Source: a bacterium
GTDB lineage: Bacteria > Planctomycetota > UBA1135 > UBA2386
Assembly: GCA_030432695.1 (NCBI GenBank)
Contig: JAUILN010000016.1
Location: 1 to 64,000 of the forward strand
Direction of reading: 5' to 3'
DNA: 64,000 nt
A program made the position numbers and the translations under genes. Position 1 is the stretch's first letter; the number at the start of each line of letters is the position of its first letter. This document shows positions 9,279 through 18,900 of this stretch, in pieces. The notes under the pieces are model-generated. The model was given only the letters and a program-made list of their open reading frames with translations. It was not told where the DNA came from and searched no databases.

Positions 9279-12200
9279 ATGACCCCGCAACCTTCCAAGG
9301 TCTGCCGCCGAGGTCGTCGAGCCGCCTCGCATCGGCTCGCTCCTTTTGTCCTCTCGGCCGGTCTCCTCGCCTCCGCAGTCCCGAGCCAGGTGCTGCTCCG
9401 GGACATCGCACCGCCCTCGGGCACCGACCCGGGATCGGATCCCCACGACTTCGTCGATCAGCAAGGCGTCGCGCTGTTCGCCGCCACCTCCGCGCACGGC
9501 ACCGAACTCTGGCGGTCGGACGGCACCGCGAGCGGCACGTGGATGGTCGAAGACCTCCGCCCGGGAGCGCGATCCTCTGCTCCGCGCGACTTCAACGTAG
9601 CCGCCGACGGCCGCGCCTACTTCCTCGCGCTGGTCCGCGACGACCGACTGGAGCTGTGGTGCACGGACGGCACCGCCGACGGCACCCTGCTGTTGCTCGA
9701 TCCGACCGCAGACGCATTCACCCGGTCGAGCAGCGAGCCCACGCCCCTCGGCAGCACGTGCCTGTTCACGCGGACCGACGCCGACCACGGTCGCGAACTC
9801 TGGATCACCGACGGGACCGTCCCGGGAACCCGACTGCTGGTCGACCTGCGCCCCGGCTTTCTGGGCTCCGAACCCCGCGACCTGGTCGCCGGCACGAACC
9901 ACGTCTGGTTCCACGCCGACATCGGCAGCTGGCGCCAGCTGTGGCGCACCGACGGCACGGCGGCGGGCACCGTCCAGCTCACCGACGTGCAGATCGGCAT
10001 CGATCCGGAGCGCATGACCGCCGTGCCGGACGGACGGTTGTTCTTCTCCGGCAACGACCGGGGCACGCACGACGGCCGGGAACTCTATGTAAGCGACGGG
10101 ACCCGCGCCGGAACCCGGCTGGTCGTCGACCTCGGGGGCCCCAGTCGCCGCTCGACACCCCGCAACCTGCTCCCGCTCAGGAACGGCGTGTACTTCGAGG
10201 CCGACGACGGCACCCACGGCCGCGAACCGTGGTTCAGCGATGGCACCGCCGCAGGCACCGTGAGCCTGGGTGACCTGCTGCCCGGCAGCTCCTCGAGCAC
10301 CCGCGACCTCGCCGCCTCCGACGGCACGACGGTGGTGTTCGTGGCCGACGACGGAGTCTCCGGCGCGGAGCTGTGGCGCACCGACGGGACGCTCGCGGGA
10401 ACTGCACGGATCGCCGACCTCGAGCCTGGCCCCGGCTCCTCCGAGCCGGCCGATCTCGTGGCCGGTGCGGGAGGCTTCCTCTGGACCGCCCAGACCGCCG
10501 CGACCGGCCGCGAACTGTGGTTCACCGACGGGACACCGGGTTCGCTCCGGCTCGTCGCCGATCTCGCCACCGGTCCGTCGAGCGGTCAACCCGCTGACCT
10601 CGGTGCGGTCGGCAGCCGGGTGTTCTTCTCCACTCCGGACGCCGGCGGTGGCCGCGAACCCTGGTCGACCGACGCGACTTCGGCGGGTACCGGACCGGTC
10701 GCGGATCTCCACGGACCCGGTGGGTCGAGCACGCCGGGCGATCTACTCGCAGCCGGCTCCCGCGCGGTGTTCCACGCCCTCGACCCGGCACTCGGCAGGG
10801 AGCCGTTCGTCAGCGACGGCACGCCGGCGGGCACGGTCCCTCTCGACGTGCGACCCGGCACGCAGGGCTCCGATCCGCGACTCGCCGTGTCGAGCGGTGA
10901 GCGGGTCTGGTTCGTCGGCGACGTGCCGGGCGCAGGCGCCGAAGTCCTATCGAGCGACGGCACGCCGAACGGCACCGGCCTGTTCGCCGACGTCCTCGCC
11001 GGACCCGTCGGGTCGAACCCGACGCAGATGTACCTGATCGACGGCGACCTCTACCTCCAGGCCGAGCCGCTGCCGTACGTGGGCTACGAACCGACACGGG
11101 TCGACGGCGACGACGGCACGGTCACCGTGCTCGGCAACCTCGCGACGCTGAACCTGTCGTCCTACCCGTCCTGGTTCGCGTCGACCGCAGGCGGCGTGGT
11201 GTTCGCGGCGAGCGGGGCTCCCGGAAGCGGCGGGTTGTGGGTGACCGATGGAACTCCGGACAGCGCTCGCTTCCTCGTCGATCCGAACGGACCCGGCACC
11301 AGCGGACCGGAGCGACTGACGAGCTTCGGTGACCTCGCGGCGTTCCGGGTCTTCGGCGGTGGCTACATCGCCTGGGTCACCGACGGGACCGCGGCCGGCA
11401 CGCGCGCGATCCCGAACGTCACGGGCCGGGGTCCCCGCGGCTTCACCGGCTCGGGTGATCGGCTGTACTTCATCGCCAGCGAATCCGGCTTCGGAGAGGA
11501 ACTGTTCACCACGGACGCCACGGCGACCCACACGGAACGCATCTCCGACATCAATCCGGGCATCGCCTCGCCCGACCTCCGCGAACTGGTCGCGGTGCCC
11601 GGCGACCGGGTGATGTTCGCCGCCGACGGCGGAGCCACCGGAGTCGAGCTCTACGTGAGCGACGGCACCGTGGCCGGCACCCGCATGGTCGTGGACCTGC
11701 TTCCAGGCCCGGGATCGGGCGTGCTCCTCGAGAGCGTCGCGGCGTTGGGCGACACCGGATTCGTCGCCTTCGCGGGCAGCGACGGCCACGACGGCATGCA
11801 GCTCTGGATCAGCGACGGAACCGCCGAGGGCACCCAACAGCTCGGCCGGATCGGCACGCGGCGCGGCCAGGGCGCGGTGCGGATCGCCGAACCGACGCTT
11901 GCCGGCGACCGGGTGTTCTTCTTCGCCGACGACGGCGCGACCGGCCTCGAACCTTGGTCGTTCGACCTCGCGGCCGCGGCGACGCCCTGGGCCCGTCGCT
12001 TCGGCACTGCCTGCGCAGGCGACTCGGCGCACGAGCCACGGATCGGGGCACGTGGCCTCCCCCGACTCGGCGCCGTCGACTTCGCGGTGACCGTGCAGGG
12101 GGGGCCCGCAGGAAGCCTGGCACTCCTCAGCGCCGCGGCGGGATCGGGTCCGGTCAGGCTGGACAGCTGCACCCTGCACCTCGCGCCGCCGCTGCTCGAC

Positions 12201-12377
12201 GCCGGCACCGCGGTCCTGGATGCCGACGGTTCCGGAGACCTGGTGATCCCGGTGCCGGTCGACGCGGCGCTCGCGGGGGCCCGGGTCTTCGCACAGTGGC
12301 TCGTCGTCGATCCCGACGGCCCCCTGCTCGATGCCGCGACGCTGTCGGACGGTCTGCGGATCCAGGTCGGGCGCTGA
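9279..12377 (+). CDS. Secreted ELWxxDGTxxGT repeat protein, copy 2
   Basis: This is a 1,032-residue tandem paralogue of the gene at 6140. The N-terminus is basic then hydrophobic, a signal peptide ending ASAVPSQ. It again has about 18 repeats. The degenerate units fall at the same ordinal positions as in copy 1: unit 8 ends TPGSL, unit 9 is TDATSAGT, unit 12 is VDGDDGT, unit 17 starts QLW, and the last is EPWSFDL. This means the whole gene was duplicated and repeats have not been gained or lost since. The C-terminal domain matches copy 1 (DSCTLHLAPP core, LSDGLRIQVG end). No enzymatic motif is visible. Confidence 0.8.
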   Translation: MTPQPSKVCRRGRRAASHRLAPFVLSAGLLASAVPSQVLLRDIAPPSGTDPGSDPHDFVDQQGVALFAATSAHGTELWRSDGTASGTWMVEDLRPGARSSAPRDFNVAADGRAYFLALVRDDRLELWCTDGTADGTLLLLDPTADAFTRSSSEPTPLGSTCLFTRTDADHGRELWITDGTVPGTRLLVDLRPGFLGSEPRDLVAGTNHVWFHADIGSWRQLWRTDGTAAGTVQLTDVQIGIDPERMTAVPDGRLFFSGNDRGTHDGRELYVSDGTRAGTRLVVDLGGPSRRSTPRNLLPLRNGVYFEADDGTHGREPWFSDGTAAGTVSLGDLLPGSSSSTRDLAASDGTTVVFVADDGVSGAELWRTDGTLAGTARIADLEPGPGSSEPADLVAGAGGFLWTAQTAATGRELWFTDGTPGSLRLVADLATGPSSGQPADLGAVGSRVFFSTPDAGGGREPWSTDATSAGTGPVADLHGPGGSSTPGDLLAAGSRAVFHALDPALGREPFVSDGTPAGTVPLDVRPGTQGSDPRLAVSSGERVWFVGDVPGAGAEVLSSDGTPNGTGLFADVLAGPVGSNPTQMYLIDGDLYLQAEPLPYVGYEPTRVDGDDGTVTVLGNLATLNLSSYPSWFASTAGGVVFAASGAPGSGGLWVTDGTPDSARFLVDPNGPGTSGPERLTSFGDLAAFRVFGGGYIAWVTDGTAAGTRAIPNVTGRGPRGFTGSGDRLYFIASESGFGEELFTTDATATHTERISDINPGIASPDLRELVAVPGDRVMFAADGGATGVELYVSDGTVAGTRMVVDLLPGPGSGVLLESVAALGDTGFVAFAGSDGHDGMQLWISDGTAEGTQQLGRIGTRRGQGAVRIAEPTLAGDRVFFFADDGATGLEPWSFDLAAAATPWARRFGTACAGDSAHEPRIGARGLPRLGAVDFAVTVQGGPAGSLALLSAAAGSGPVRLDSCTLHLAPPLLDAGTAVLDADGSGDLVIPVPVDAALAGARVFAQWLVVDPDGPLLDAATLSDGLRIQVGR

Positions 12378-12463
12378 GTCGGGCTCGCGGAGCCTCGAAC
12401 TCCACGCTTCCTGAATTCCCCGGCTTGCCCCGGGTGTGGGCGCGCTCCTATCACTGGAGCACC

Positions 12464-12784
12464 ATGATCGTCAGCACCACCCCCACTCTCGAAGGCAAGC
12501 CGATCCGCGACTACCTCGGCATCGTCACCGGCGAGGCCATCCTCGGCGCCAACCTGTTCAAGGACATGTTCGCCGGCATCCGCGACCTGGTCGGCGGCCG
12601 GTCGAACAGCTACGAGCGCGAGCTCGGCAATGCGCGGCGGATCGCGCTCGAGGAGATGCAGCAGCGAGCGCGGAAGCTCGGCGCCGACGCGGTGGTCGGC
12701 GTCGACCTCGACTACGAGGTCGTCGGCCAGAGCGGCAGCATGCTGATGGTCAGCGCCAGCGGGACGGCAGTGAAGCTGCAGTAA
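12464..12784 (+). CDS. YbjQ/UPF0145 family protein
   Basis: This 106-residue cytoplasmic protein belongs to the YbjQ (UPF0145) family. The family pattern is seen as the N-terminal TTPTLEGKPIRDYLGIVTGE, a central SYERELGNARRIALEEM helix, GADAVVGVDLDYEVVG, and a C-terminal SASGTAVKL strand. Members form pentameric rings in structures, but their role is unsettled; some are annotated as heavy-metal-binding. Length is typical of the family. GGAG lies 5 bases before the ATG. It is convergent with the next gene, with 21 bases between the stop codons. Confidence 0.85.
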   Translation: MIVSTTPTLEGKPIRDYLGIVTGEAILGANLFKDMFAGIRDLVGGRSNSYERELGNARRIALEEMQQRARKLGADAVVGVDLDYEVVGQSGSMLMVSASGTAVKLQ

Positions 12785-12805
12785 GGCCCGTGAGCCGAGA
12801 TCCGC

Positions 12806-14122
12806 TCATCGCGCCGGATCGACCAGCACCTCGTCCCACGGGAAGACGATGAAGTAGTCCTCCTCCTCGCCGCAGCCGAACGCGCAGGGCTCGCCGCGCC
12901 CGACGTGGGCCAGCCCCGGATGGCCGTAGCGCTGCCGGTCTCCGACCACGGTGGTCGAAACGCTCGGGAACGTCGCGTGGATGCCGGCCTGGAAAGCGTG
13001 CTGCAGGTGGTAGGCGCCGGAGTTGTCGGGCCGGCAGTGCGCGGTCACGAACATGCGGCCCTCATTCAGCACCACCTCGCCGCGGCTGAACGACTCGGCG
13101 TGCAGGCCGAACGCGCGGTCCCAGCCGAGGCCGTTGCGGTTGCGGTAGGCGACCAGCGGTCGCTCGCCCCATTTGCCGACCGGGCCGGTGCGCGCGGTCA
13201 GGACCACGGTCGAACCCTCCATCGCCACGCGCGGATCGATGGAGTCGCTGCCGAGCAGGTCGTCGGCGTAGGGCAGGAACGACCGGCTGCGGAACAGCGC
13301 GGTCTCGAGCTGCATCACGCGCGCGGTCTTCGCGGCGCGGTCGTGGACGGCGAAGGCGAACACCCGGCCGGCCGGATCCGCGGCGAGACACGGATCGGTC
13401 CAGTCCGCCGCGAGCCACTCGCTGAGCATCGGCCGCCCACCGACCATCCGACCGCGTGCGCCCTGGAAGGGCGTCGACAGGTAGAGGCCGGGGCCGGGCT
13501 GGTCGTACCAGCGGTAGGCGATGACCACCATCGGCTGCCACACGCCCCGCTCGTAGTAGAGCGGCAACGCGATGCTCGGCTGGGTCGTGCGGGAGGGCGA
13601 GATCCGACCGGCCTGGCTCGCGAACTGGCCGTGCACGTGGGTGCCCCGCAGGCGATAGCCGCTCCAGGGCGCGTTCAGCGGCCCGTCATAGACCTCGACG
13701 AAGCGCCGCACCGCGAACCGCATCGTGGGGTCCATCTCGTGGCGCTCGGCGACCACGTAGACCCTGGGAGCAGGCACCGCGCCGAGACCCCGCACCGGCT
13801 CCACCGCGATCGCCAGGTCGGCGATCTTGTCGCGGTGGTAGCCGTTCGAGCGGGCGTCCCACAGGAGCTTCCAGGTGTGCCCGCCGTCGTCGGAGACGCC
13901 GACCGCGATCTCCTCGGAGTCGGGCGTGTTGCCGGCATCGGCCACCGCCCAGGCAGCGACGATCCGGCCATCGTCGGTCTGCGTCATCCGGAAGCAGTGG
14001 GCGCCGTTGTTCGGGAACGGATCGACCGACACGTCGGGATCGTCGACGGTCTGAGCGACGAGTGGTGCGAGCAGGAAGGGCGCCAGGGTGAGTCCGGCAC
14101 GACGGAGTCTTCGGTTTGCCAT
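12806..14122 (-). CDS. Secreted sialidase-like (BNR/Asp-box) protein
   Basis: This 438-residue exported protein has a signal peptide ending FLLAPLVAQ. The sequence GVSDDGGHTWKLLW near residue 75 is a clear Asp-box (SxDxGxTW), and the N-terminal FRMTQTDDGRIVAAWA is typical of the first blade of six-bladed sialidase propellers. The catalytic Arg triad and Tyr/Glu pair of true sialidases cannot be assigned with confidence, so it could be a non-enzymatic propeller. It is divergent from the sulfatase gene with 66 bases between starts, so the two may act on the same extracellular glycan. An upstream in-frame extension as far as 15913 lies antisense to the sulfatase and is discarded. Confidence 0.65.
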   Translation of the reverse strand: MANRRLRRAGLTLAPFLLAPLVAQTVDDPDVSVDPFPNNGAHCFRMTQTDDGRIVAAWAVADAGNTPDSEEIAVGVSDDGGHTWKLLWDARSNGYHRDKIADLAIAVEPVRGLGAVPAPRVYVVAERHEMDPTMRFAVRRFVEVYDGPLNAPWSGYRLRGTHVHGQFASQAGRISPSRTTQPSIALPLYYERGVWQPMVVIAYRWYDQPGPGLYLSTPFQGARGRMVGGRPMLSEWLAADWTDPCLAADPAGRVFAFAVHDRAAKTARVMQLETALFRSRSFLPYADDLLGSDSIDPRVAMEGSTVVLTARTGPVGKWGERPLVAYRNRNGLGWDRAFGLHAESFSRGEVVLNEGRMFVTAHCRPDNSGAYHLQHAFQAGIHATFPSVSTTVVGDRQRYGHPGLAHVGRGEPCAFGCGEEEDYFIVFPWDEVLVDPAR

Positions 14123-14188
14123 GCCACCGACAGCGGAGGCGGTCTCGATGAGCGAACATCTCTTGCGAAGGCCTACACTCGCGGCGCC

Positions 14189-15745
14189 ATGCGAGAGTCC
14201 CCCCGTCAACTCGTCGTCCGGACCACGCTGCTGACCGCCGCCATCGCGCTGGGCGCCTGCGGCACGCCCCCCACCCCCGGCCCGGCGCGACCCAACGTCC
14301 TGTTCGTCGCGGTCGACGACCTGCGACCCGAACTCGGCTGCTACGGCGCCACGCATGCGGTCACCCCGCACATCGATCGGCTCGCGCAGAGCGGGGTCCG
14401 CTTCGACCGAGCCTACTGCCAGCAGGCGGTCTGCAACCCGTCGCGGGCCAGCGTGATGACCGGCCTGCGCCCCGAGACCCTCGGCGTGCTCGACCTGCGC
14501 ACCGACTTCCGCGCCACCACGCCCGACGCGGTGACGCTGCCGCAACACTTCGCCGCCCACGGCTACCGCACCTGGTCGGTCGGCAAGATCTACCACAACA
14601 ACATCCCCGACCCGGCGAGCTGGACCGAGCGCCGCGCCTTCCCCGGCGAGTTCCCGTTCGATCCGGACGCCGTCTACCTCGAACCCGACAACCTCGCCGG
14701 TCTCGAAGCGCGCAAGGAGGAGATCCGCGCCACCGGCCGCGAGGCGCGGCACATCGATCGCTTCGGCCGCTGGTACCTCAAGCTCTGCGCGACCGAGGCC
14801 CCGGACTGCGACGACGACGCCTACTTCGACGGCGCGCAGACCACCGCCGCGATCGAGAAGCTCACTGAACTCGCCAGCCTCGACGAACCGTTCTTCGCCG
14901 GCGTCGGCTTCTACCGCCCGCACCTGCCGTTCAACGCGCCGAAGCGCTACTGGGACCTCTACGACCCAGAGACGATCCCGCTCGCCGATCCCGGCACCCT
15001 CACCGAGAACGCCCCGAGCGCCGCGATCAACAACCTGCGCGAGCTGCGCGGCTACACCGACTTCCGCGACGCACCGCTGCCGTACGACGGCGCGCTGAGC
15101 GAGGCACAGCAGCGCCACCTGAAGCACGGCTACCTCGCTTCGGTGAGCTACGTCGACGCGCAGATCGGCCGCCTGCTCGATGCCCTCGACGAACTCGGCC
15201 TCGCCGAGGACACCATCGTGGTGCTGTGGAGCGACCACGGCTGGAAGCTCGGCGAGCACCGGAGCTGGGGCAAGATGACCAACTACGAGGTCGACGCCCG
15301 CGTGCCGCTGATCGTCCGCGCGCCGGGGCACGCCGCCGGGGCCGAGAGCCGCGCGCTGGTCGAACTGCTCGACGTCTACCCCACGCTGGCCGAGCTCTGC
15401 GGCCTGCCCGCACCCGAGGACCTGGAGGGCGAGAGCTTTGCGGCATTGCTCGACGATCCCGCGGCGCCGGGTCCGGACGCCGCCTACCACGTGTTCCTCC
15501 GCGAGGGCATCTGGCGCGGACCGGACGGGATCACGTACTTCGGCCGCGCGGTCCGCACCGACCGCTGGCGTTACGTCGAGTGGTTCGACCAGGCGGCGCC
15601 GGACACGCTGGTCGCGACCGAGCTGTACGACCAGCGCGACGATCCGGGGGAGACGAAGAACCTCGCGGATGAGCCGGCCTACGCAAAGACGGCTTCCCGC
15701 CTGGCAGAGAGTCTCTCCCGACATCTCCTCACGCGCTCCCGCTGA
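14189..15745 (+). CDS. Type I sulfatase lipoprotein (iduronate-2-sulfatase-like)
   Basis: This 518-residue arylsulfatase-superfamily enzyme has a lipoprotein signal ending AIALGAC. Active-site features are in place: metal-binding D43-D44 in VAVDDLRP, the formylglycine cysteine C82 in CNPSRAS (C-x-P-S-R), K in SVGKIYH, and WSDHGWKLGEH with D349-H350. The domain order and the VDDLRPELGCYG start most resemble iduronate-2-sulfatase-type enzymes of planctomycetes. It needs a formylglycine-generating enzyme encoded elsewhere. The likely role is removal of sulfate esters from algal or animal polysaccharides at the cell surface. It is divergent from the BNR protein. The exact substrate is not inferable. 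Confidence 0.9.
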   Translation: MRESPRQLVVRTTLLTAAIALGACGTPPTPGPARPNVLFVAVDDLRPELGCYGATHAVTPHIDRLAQSGVRFDRAYCQQAVCNPSRASVMTGLRPETLGVLDLRTDFRATTPDAVTLPQHFAAHGYRTWSVGKIYHNNIPDPASWTERRAFPGEFPFDPDAVYLEPDNLAGLEARKEEIRATGREARHIDRFGRWYLKLCATEAPDCDDDAYFDGAQTTAAIEKLTELASLDEPFFAGVGFYRPHLPFNAPKRYWDLYDPETIPLADPGTLTENAPSAAINNLRELRGYTDFRDAPLPYDGALSEAQQRHLKHGYLASVSYVDAQIGRLLDALDELGLAEDTIVVLWSDHGWKLGEHRSWGKMTNYEVDARVPLIVRAPGHAAGAESRALVELLDVYPTLAELCGLPAPEDLEGESFAALLDDPAAPGPDAAYHVFLREGIWRGPDGITYFGRAVRTDRWRYVEWFDQAAPDTLVATELYDQRDDPGETKNLADEPAYAKTASRLAESLSRHLLTRSR

Positions 15746-15797
15746 GCAATCGAACCCGAGGCGACACGTTCCAGGCGGACGCACAATCGCAGGCAAC

Positions 15798-15825
15798 TTG
15801 ACGGACCCGCCGCGCACAATACGAT
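15798..15825 (+). promoter_or_regulatory. Candidate sigma-70-like promoter
   Basis: TTGACG at 15798-15803 and TACGAT at 15820-15825 are separated by 16 bases, giving 5/6 and 4/6 matches to the -35 and -10 consensus. The predicted transcript would start near 15832, about 75 bases ahead of the lipoprotein ATG at 15908. It stands out against GC-rich surroundings, but planctomycete promoters are poorly defined. Confidence 0.45.
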
Positions 15826-15907
15826 CCGCCGACTCGGAGGGACTGCCGCGAAGGAGCCTTCTGCTCCCGCGAGCAACGACGTAGCTGTGAAGAACCAGGG
15901 GATTCCC

Positions 15908-18900
15908 ATGCACCGACAGTTTGCTTTCCGCGCAGCGGCAGCGCTTCTCCTAATCACACTCTACGGCTGTGGCCCCACAGCTATCGGCTTCCTGATCGGT
16001 GGAGGCGGTGGGGGCGGGTCGGACAGTCCTCCGCCAGGTCGGACGGCATTCGAAGTCAAGGCCGACACGGAGCAGAATATCCCTGACCGCTTTGGATTCC
16101 TCGTCGCGATCACGCAGACCGCTGCCGACACTCAACCCGCGGCCCGTATCATCGACTTCCAACTGACCGCCACCTGGACTACGGACGAAGGAACCCAGAG
16201 CTTTGATCTCGATCCAAGACGATTGACCACCGAGCTCGGCGGCAACCGCCCTGATCAAACACTCGACTACGATCTCAACCGGCAGTCCTGGATTGCCAGG
16301 GGTGTGCGCGCGAATCGCTCGTTCATCGCGCTGGTCTCCTGGGATTGGAAGAGCGACTTCGGTACGAGATTGGGATCAGGCCAATCGCTGCCCGACGAGC
16401 TTCGAAACGTCACATTGACCGCTACGGGGAGCCGCCTGGACAAAAGAGACACCATCGAGACGAGTTCCACCGGTTCGATCAAGATCGGTCAGACGACCGG
16501 GACCGTAACGGTCGACTCCATCGAGATCGACGATTCGGGCACCGCGCGCGGAGAAGGAGCGATCACGGTATCCGGCACCTATAGCGACCATGGAGCTGAT
16601 GGCGGTCTCGCCCGCCTTCAGCTCGTCGCAGACTTTCCCTGGGTTCATCCCGACGACGGCCTTCCGATCGCGACCGCACTCGACCCTGGCAGCCTGAGAC
16701 GATTCACCCCGTCCGCTCAGGTACCCACGAGCGCCCTCGAACCCGTACTATACGAATGGTCCGTGGTCTTCGACCCGATCACGAACCATATGCCGCCAGG
16801 ACATTACGGACCACTCCGCATCCGCGCACAGGTATTCGAGCGACACCAGCAGGACCGACGACCTTCGCCAGGCACGACGAACCCGCTGGAGATCGGTCCC
16901 GCAACGGGAGTCGGGGAACAGGAGATCAGCCTCGGAACGCCCCCTGCCGTCATCAGCATCGACCTTCCGGACGACCTGGGCGAGCGCCCCCGATTCGTCA
17001 TACCGATCCGGGCCAGACTTCGTAACGAGTCTCTCTACCCCATCCCGCTTCGCATCGGACTAGACGGTGTCTTCAGAGTGCAACTCCAAGGAACTCTCGA
17101 ACATGCGATCACCAGTGTCCAGGAAGCAGAACCGCTGATTCTCCAGCCGGGACAGACCGAAACCACGCACTTCCTGCTCTGGAACGTCGGCGACGAGTTC
17201 GGCGTCGGCCTGCCCAATCTCGGTGACAACCGCGGAGGCCTCAGAGTCCAGGTTGCGGTGAAGCCGAAGATCCTCGGCATTGTTCCACCGGACGACATTC
17301 CACCGGACAACAGATGGGTGGCTCCCGACCCACTGATCGTCGGACCGACAACCCGAGGAACCGATCCCTTCTGGTCCAGCGACTTCGATCAGATCTACAC
17401 CAAGACCTTCCTCCCGGAATTGAAGGAGAACCTCACCGCGGACGACCCGAGTTCGAACTCCGTGGATGGAACTGTCGAAGACAACGTCGCCGTGCTCAGG
17501 AGCGGATCCATCCGCATCGGTGGCGCGTTCGGTGCAGCCGAGCCCAACCGAACACAAGACGTGCTCTTGACGGCCTCCGCGAATCCGGGATCGGTCGAGG
17601 AATCGCACATCGCCGCCCTGCAGCAGTACTCGCCCGTCGGATTGCTGCTTGATCAGCGCACCGTGCAACTGCAGGGCTTGCGCAACGAGGACTGCGGATC
17701 CCCGTCGACGACGCCGCCCGTAGGCGTCAGCTTCGCGGGTATTCTGCCCCTCGATCTCAACCCCGACGGCCCCGATGCCATTATCCTGCATCAGAACGCG
17801 CACCAGCACACGTACGTCCGCTGGACATCTGCGAACCCGGACGACCCGCGCTCCGGAGCAGCCGTGGCGCTCCGCACCCGCCTCCTCGAATCGGGCACCA
17901 ATGCCCCCCTATCCGCGCTATCAACCAATGGTGGCGAGTTCATACGATCCGCATCGGCGACCATTGGAAGCCCCGAAAGGCGAGCCGTCCTGTCGGGCCG
18001 GGCTGCGCGTATCGGCACCAACTCGCGAGGCGTCACGAGTCGCTATATCGAGACCGTCCAGATCACGATCCTGCAACCGGACTACGGAAATGGATTCGAT
18101 CAGGACGACCCGTGCAGATGGCGATGGCTCAAGGACGAACAGGAATTCCTGTCCTCACGCGTAGGCACCGAAACGGACTTGGGTATCAACCACATTGCCG
18201 AGTACCTGGTAGGAGAGCTGGACGGGATTGAATCAGAATCCTCGGGCGAACTGCTCCTGTTCGCGACTGGCTCCGAACGAGGCGGAGGCGATCGCTCGAT
18301 GCTCCGGGTCGTGCCGTTCTCCCTCCAGGGCGACCGCTGGGTGCTCGCAGCGGACGGCGCGGGAACTACGGACCTCCCAAGTCCCCCAGACTTGCGGAAT
18401 CCCGGCTCCGAGGGACTCGAGCAGGCCATGGTCCGAACGATCCCGAATGAAGCCGACCCGAACCAGGACGACCTACTGCTGGTGCGCGCGGTCCGAAACC
18501 TCGTCGGCGGGGCACTGAGCGGCGACCTCACGAGATTGGAGGTCTGGCGGCTGAGACAGACACCTGGAGCCGCAGGGGACGTAGCTGCCGGGTTCGGCCC
18601 CGGCGCGACCTGGGAACCGGTCGACACTCTCCGACCCGGAGCAGCACCCGAAGTACATCACGGCATGGGAGACGTGGCGCGATCGGCGATCCTCCCGTCC
18701 TGGGTGAACGGCCAACCGGGATCCAACGACGAAATCAGCTGGGGCCTCGTAGACGTCGAGGTTCGCGAACTGGGTGGCGACGGCAAGCCCTCGATCTGTC
18801 TCATCCTGGGAGGTGTGCGGCGCATCGACAGCCAGGACGCCTCCGCGATCTGCATCTACGCGCTGACCCCCACCGCTCGAGGGCTCAGGTGGCGGGAGAT

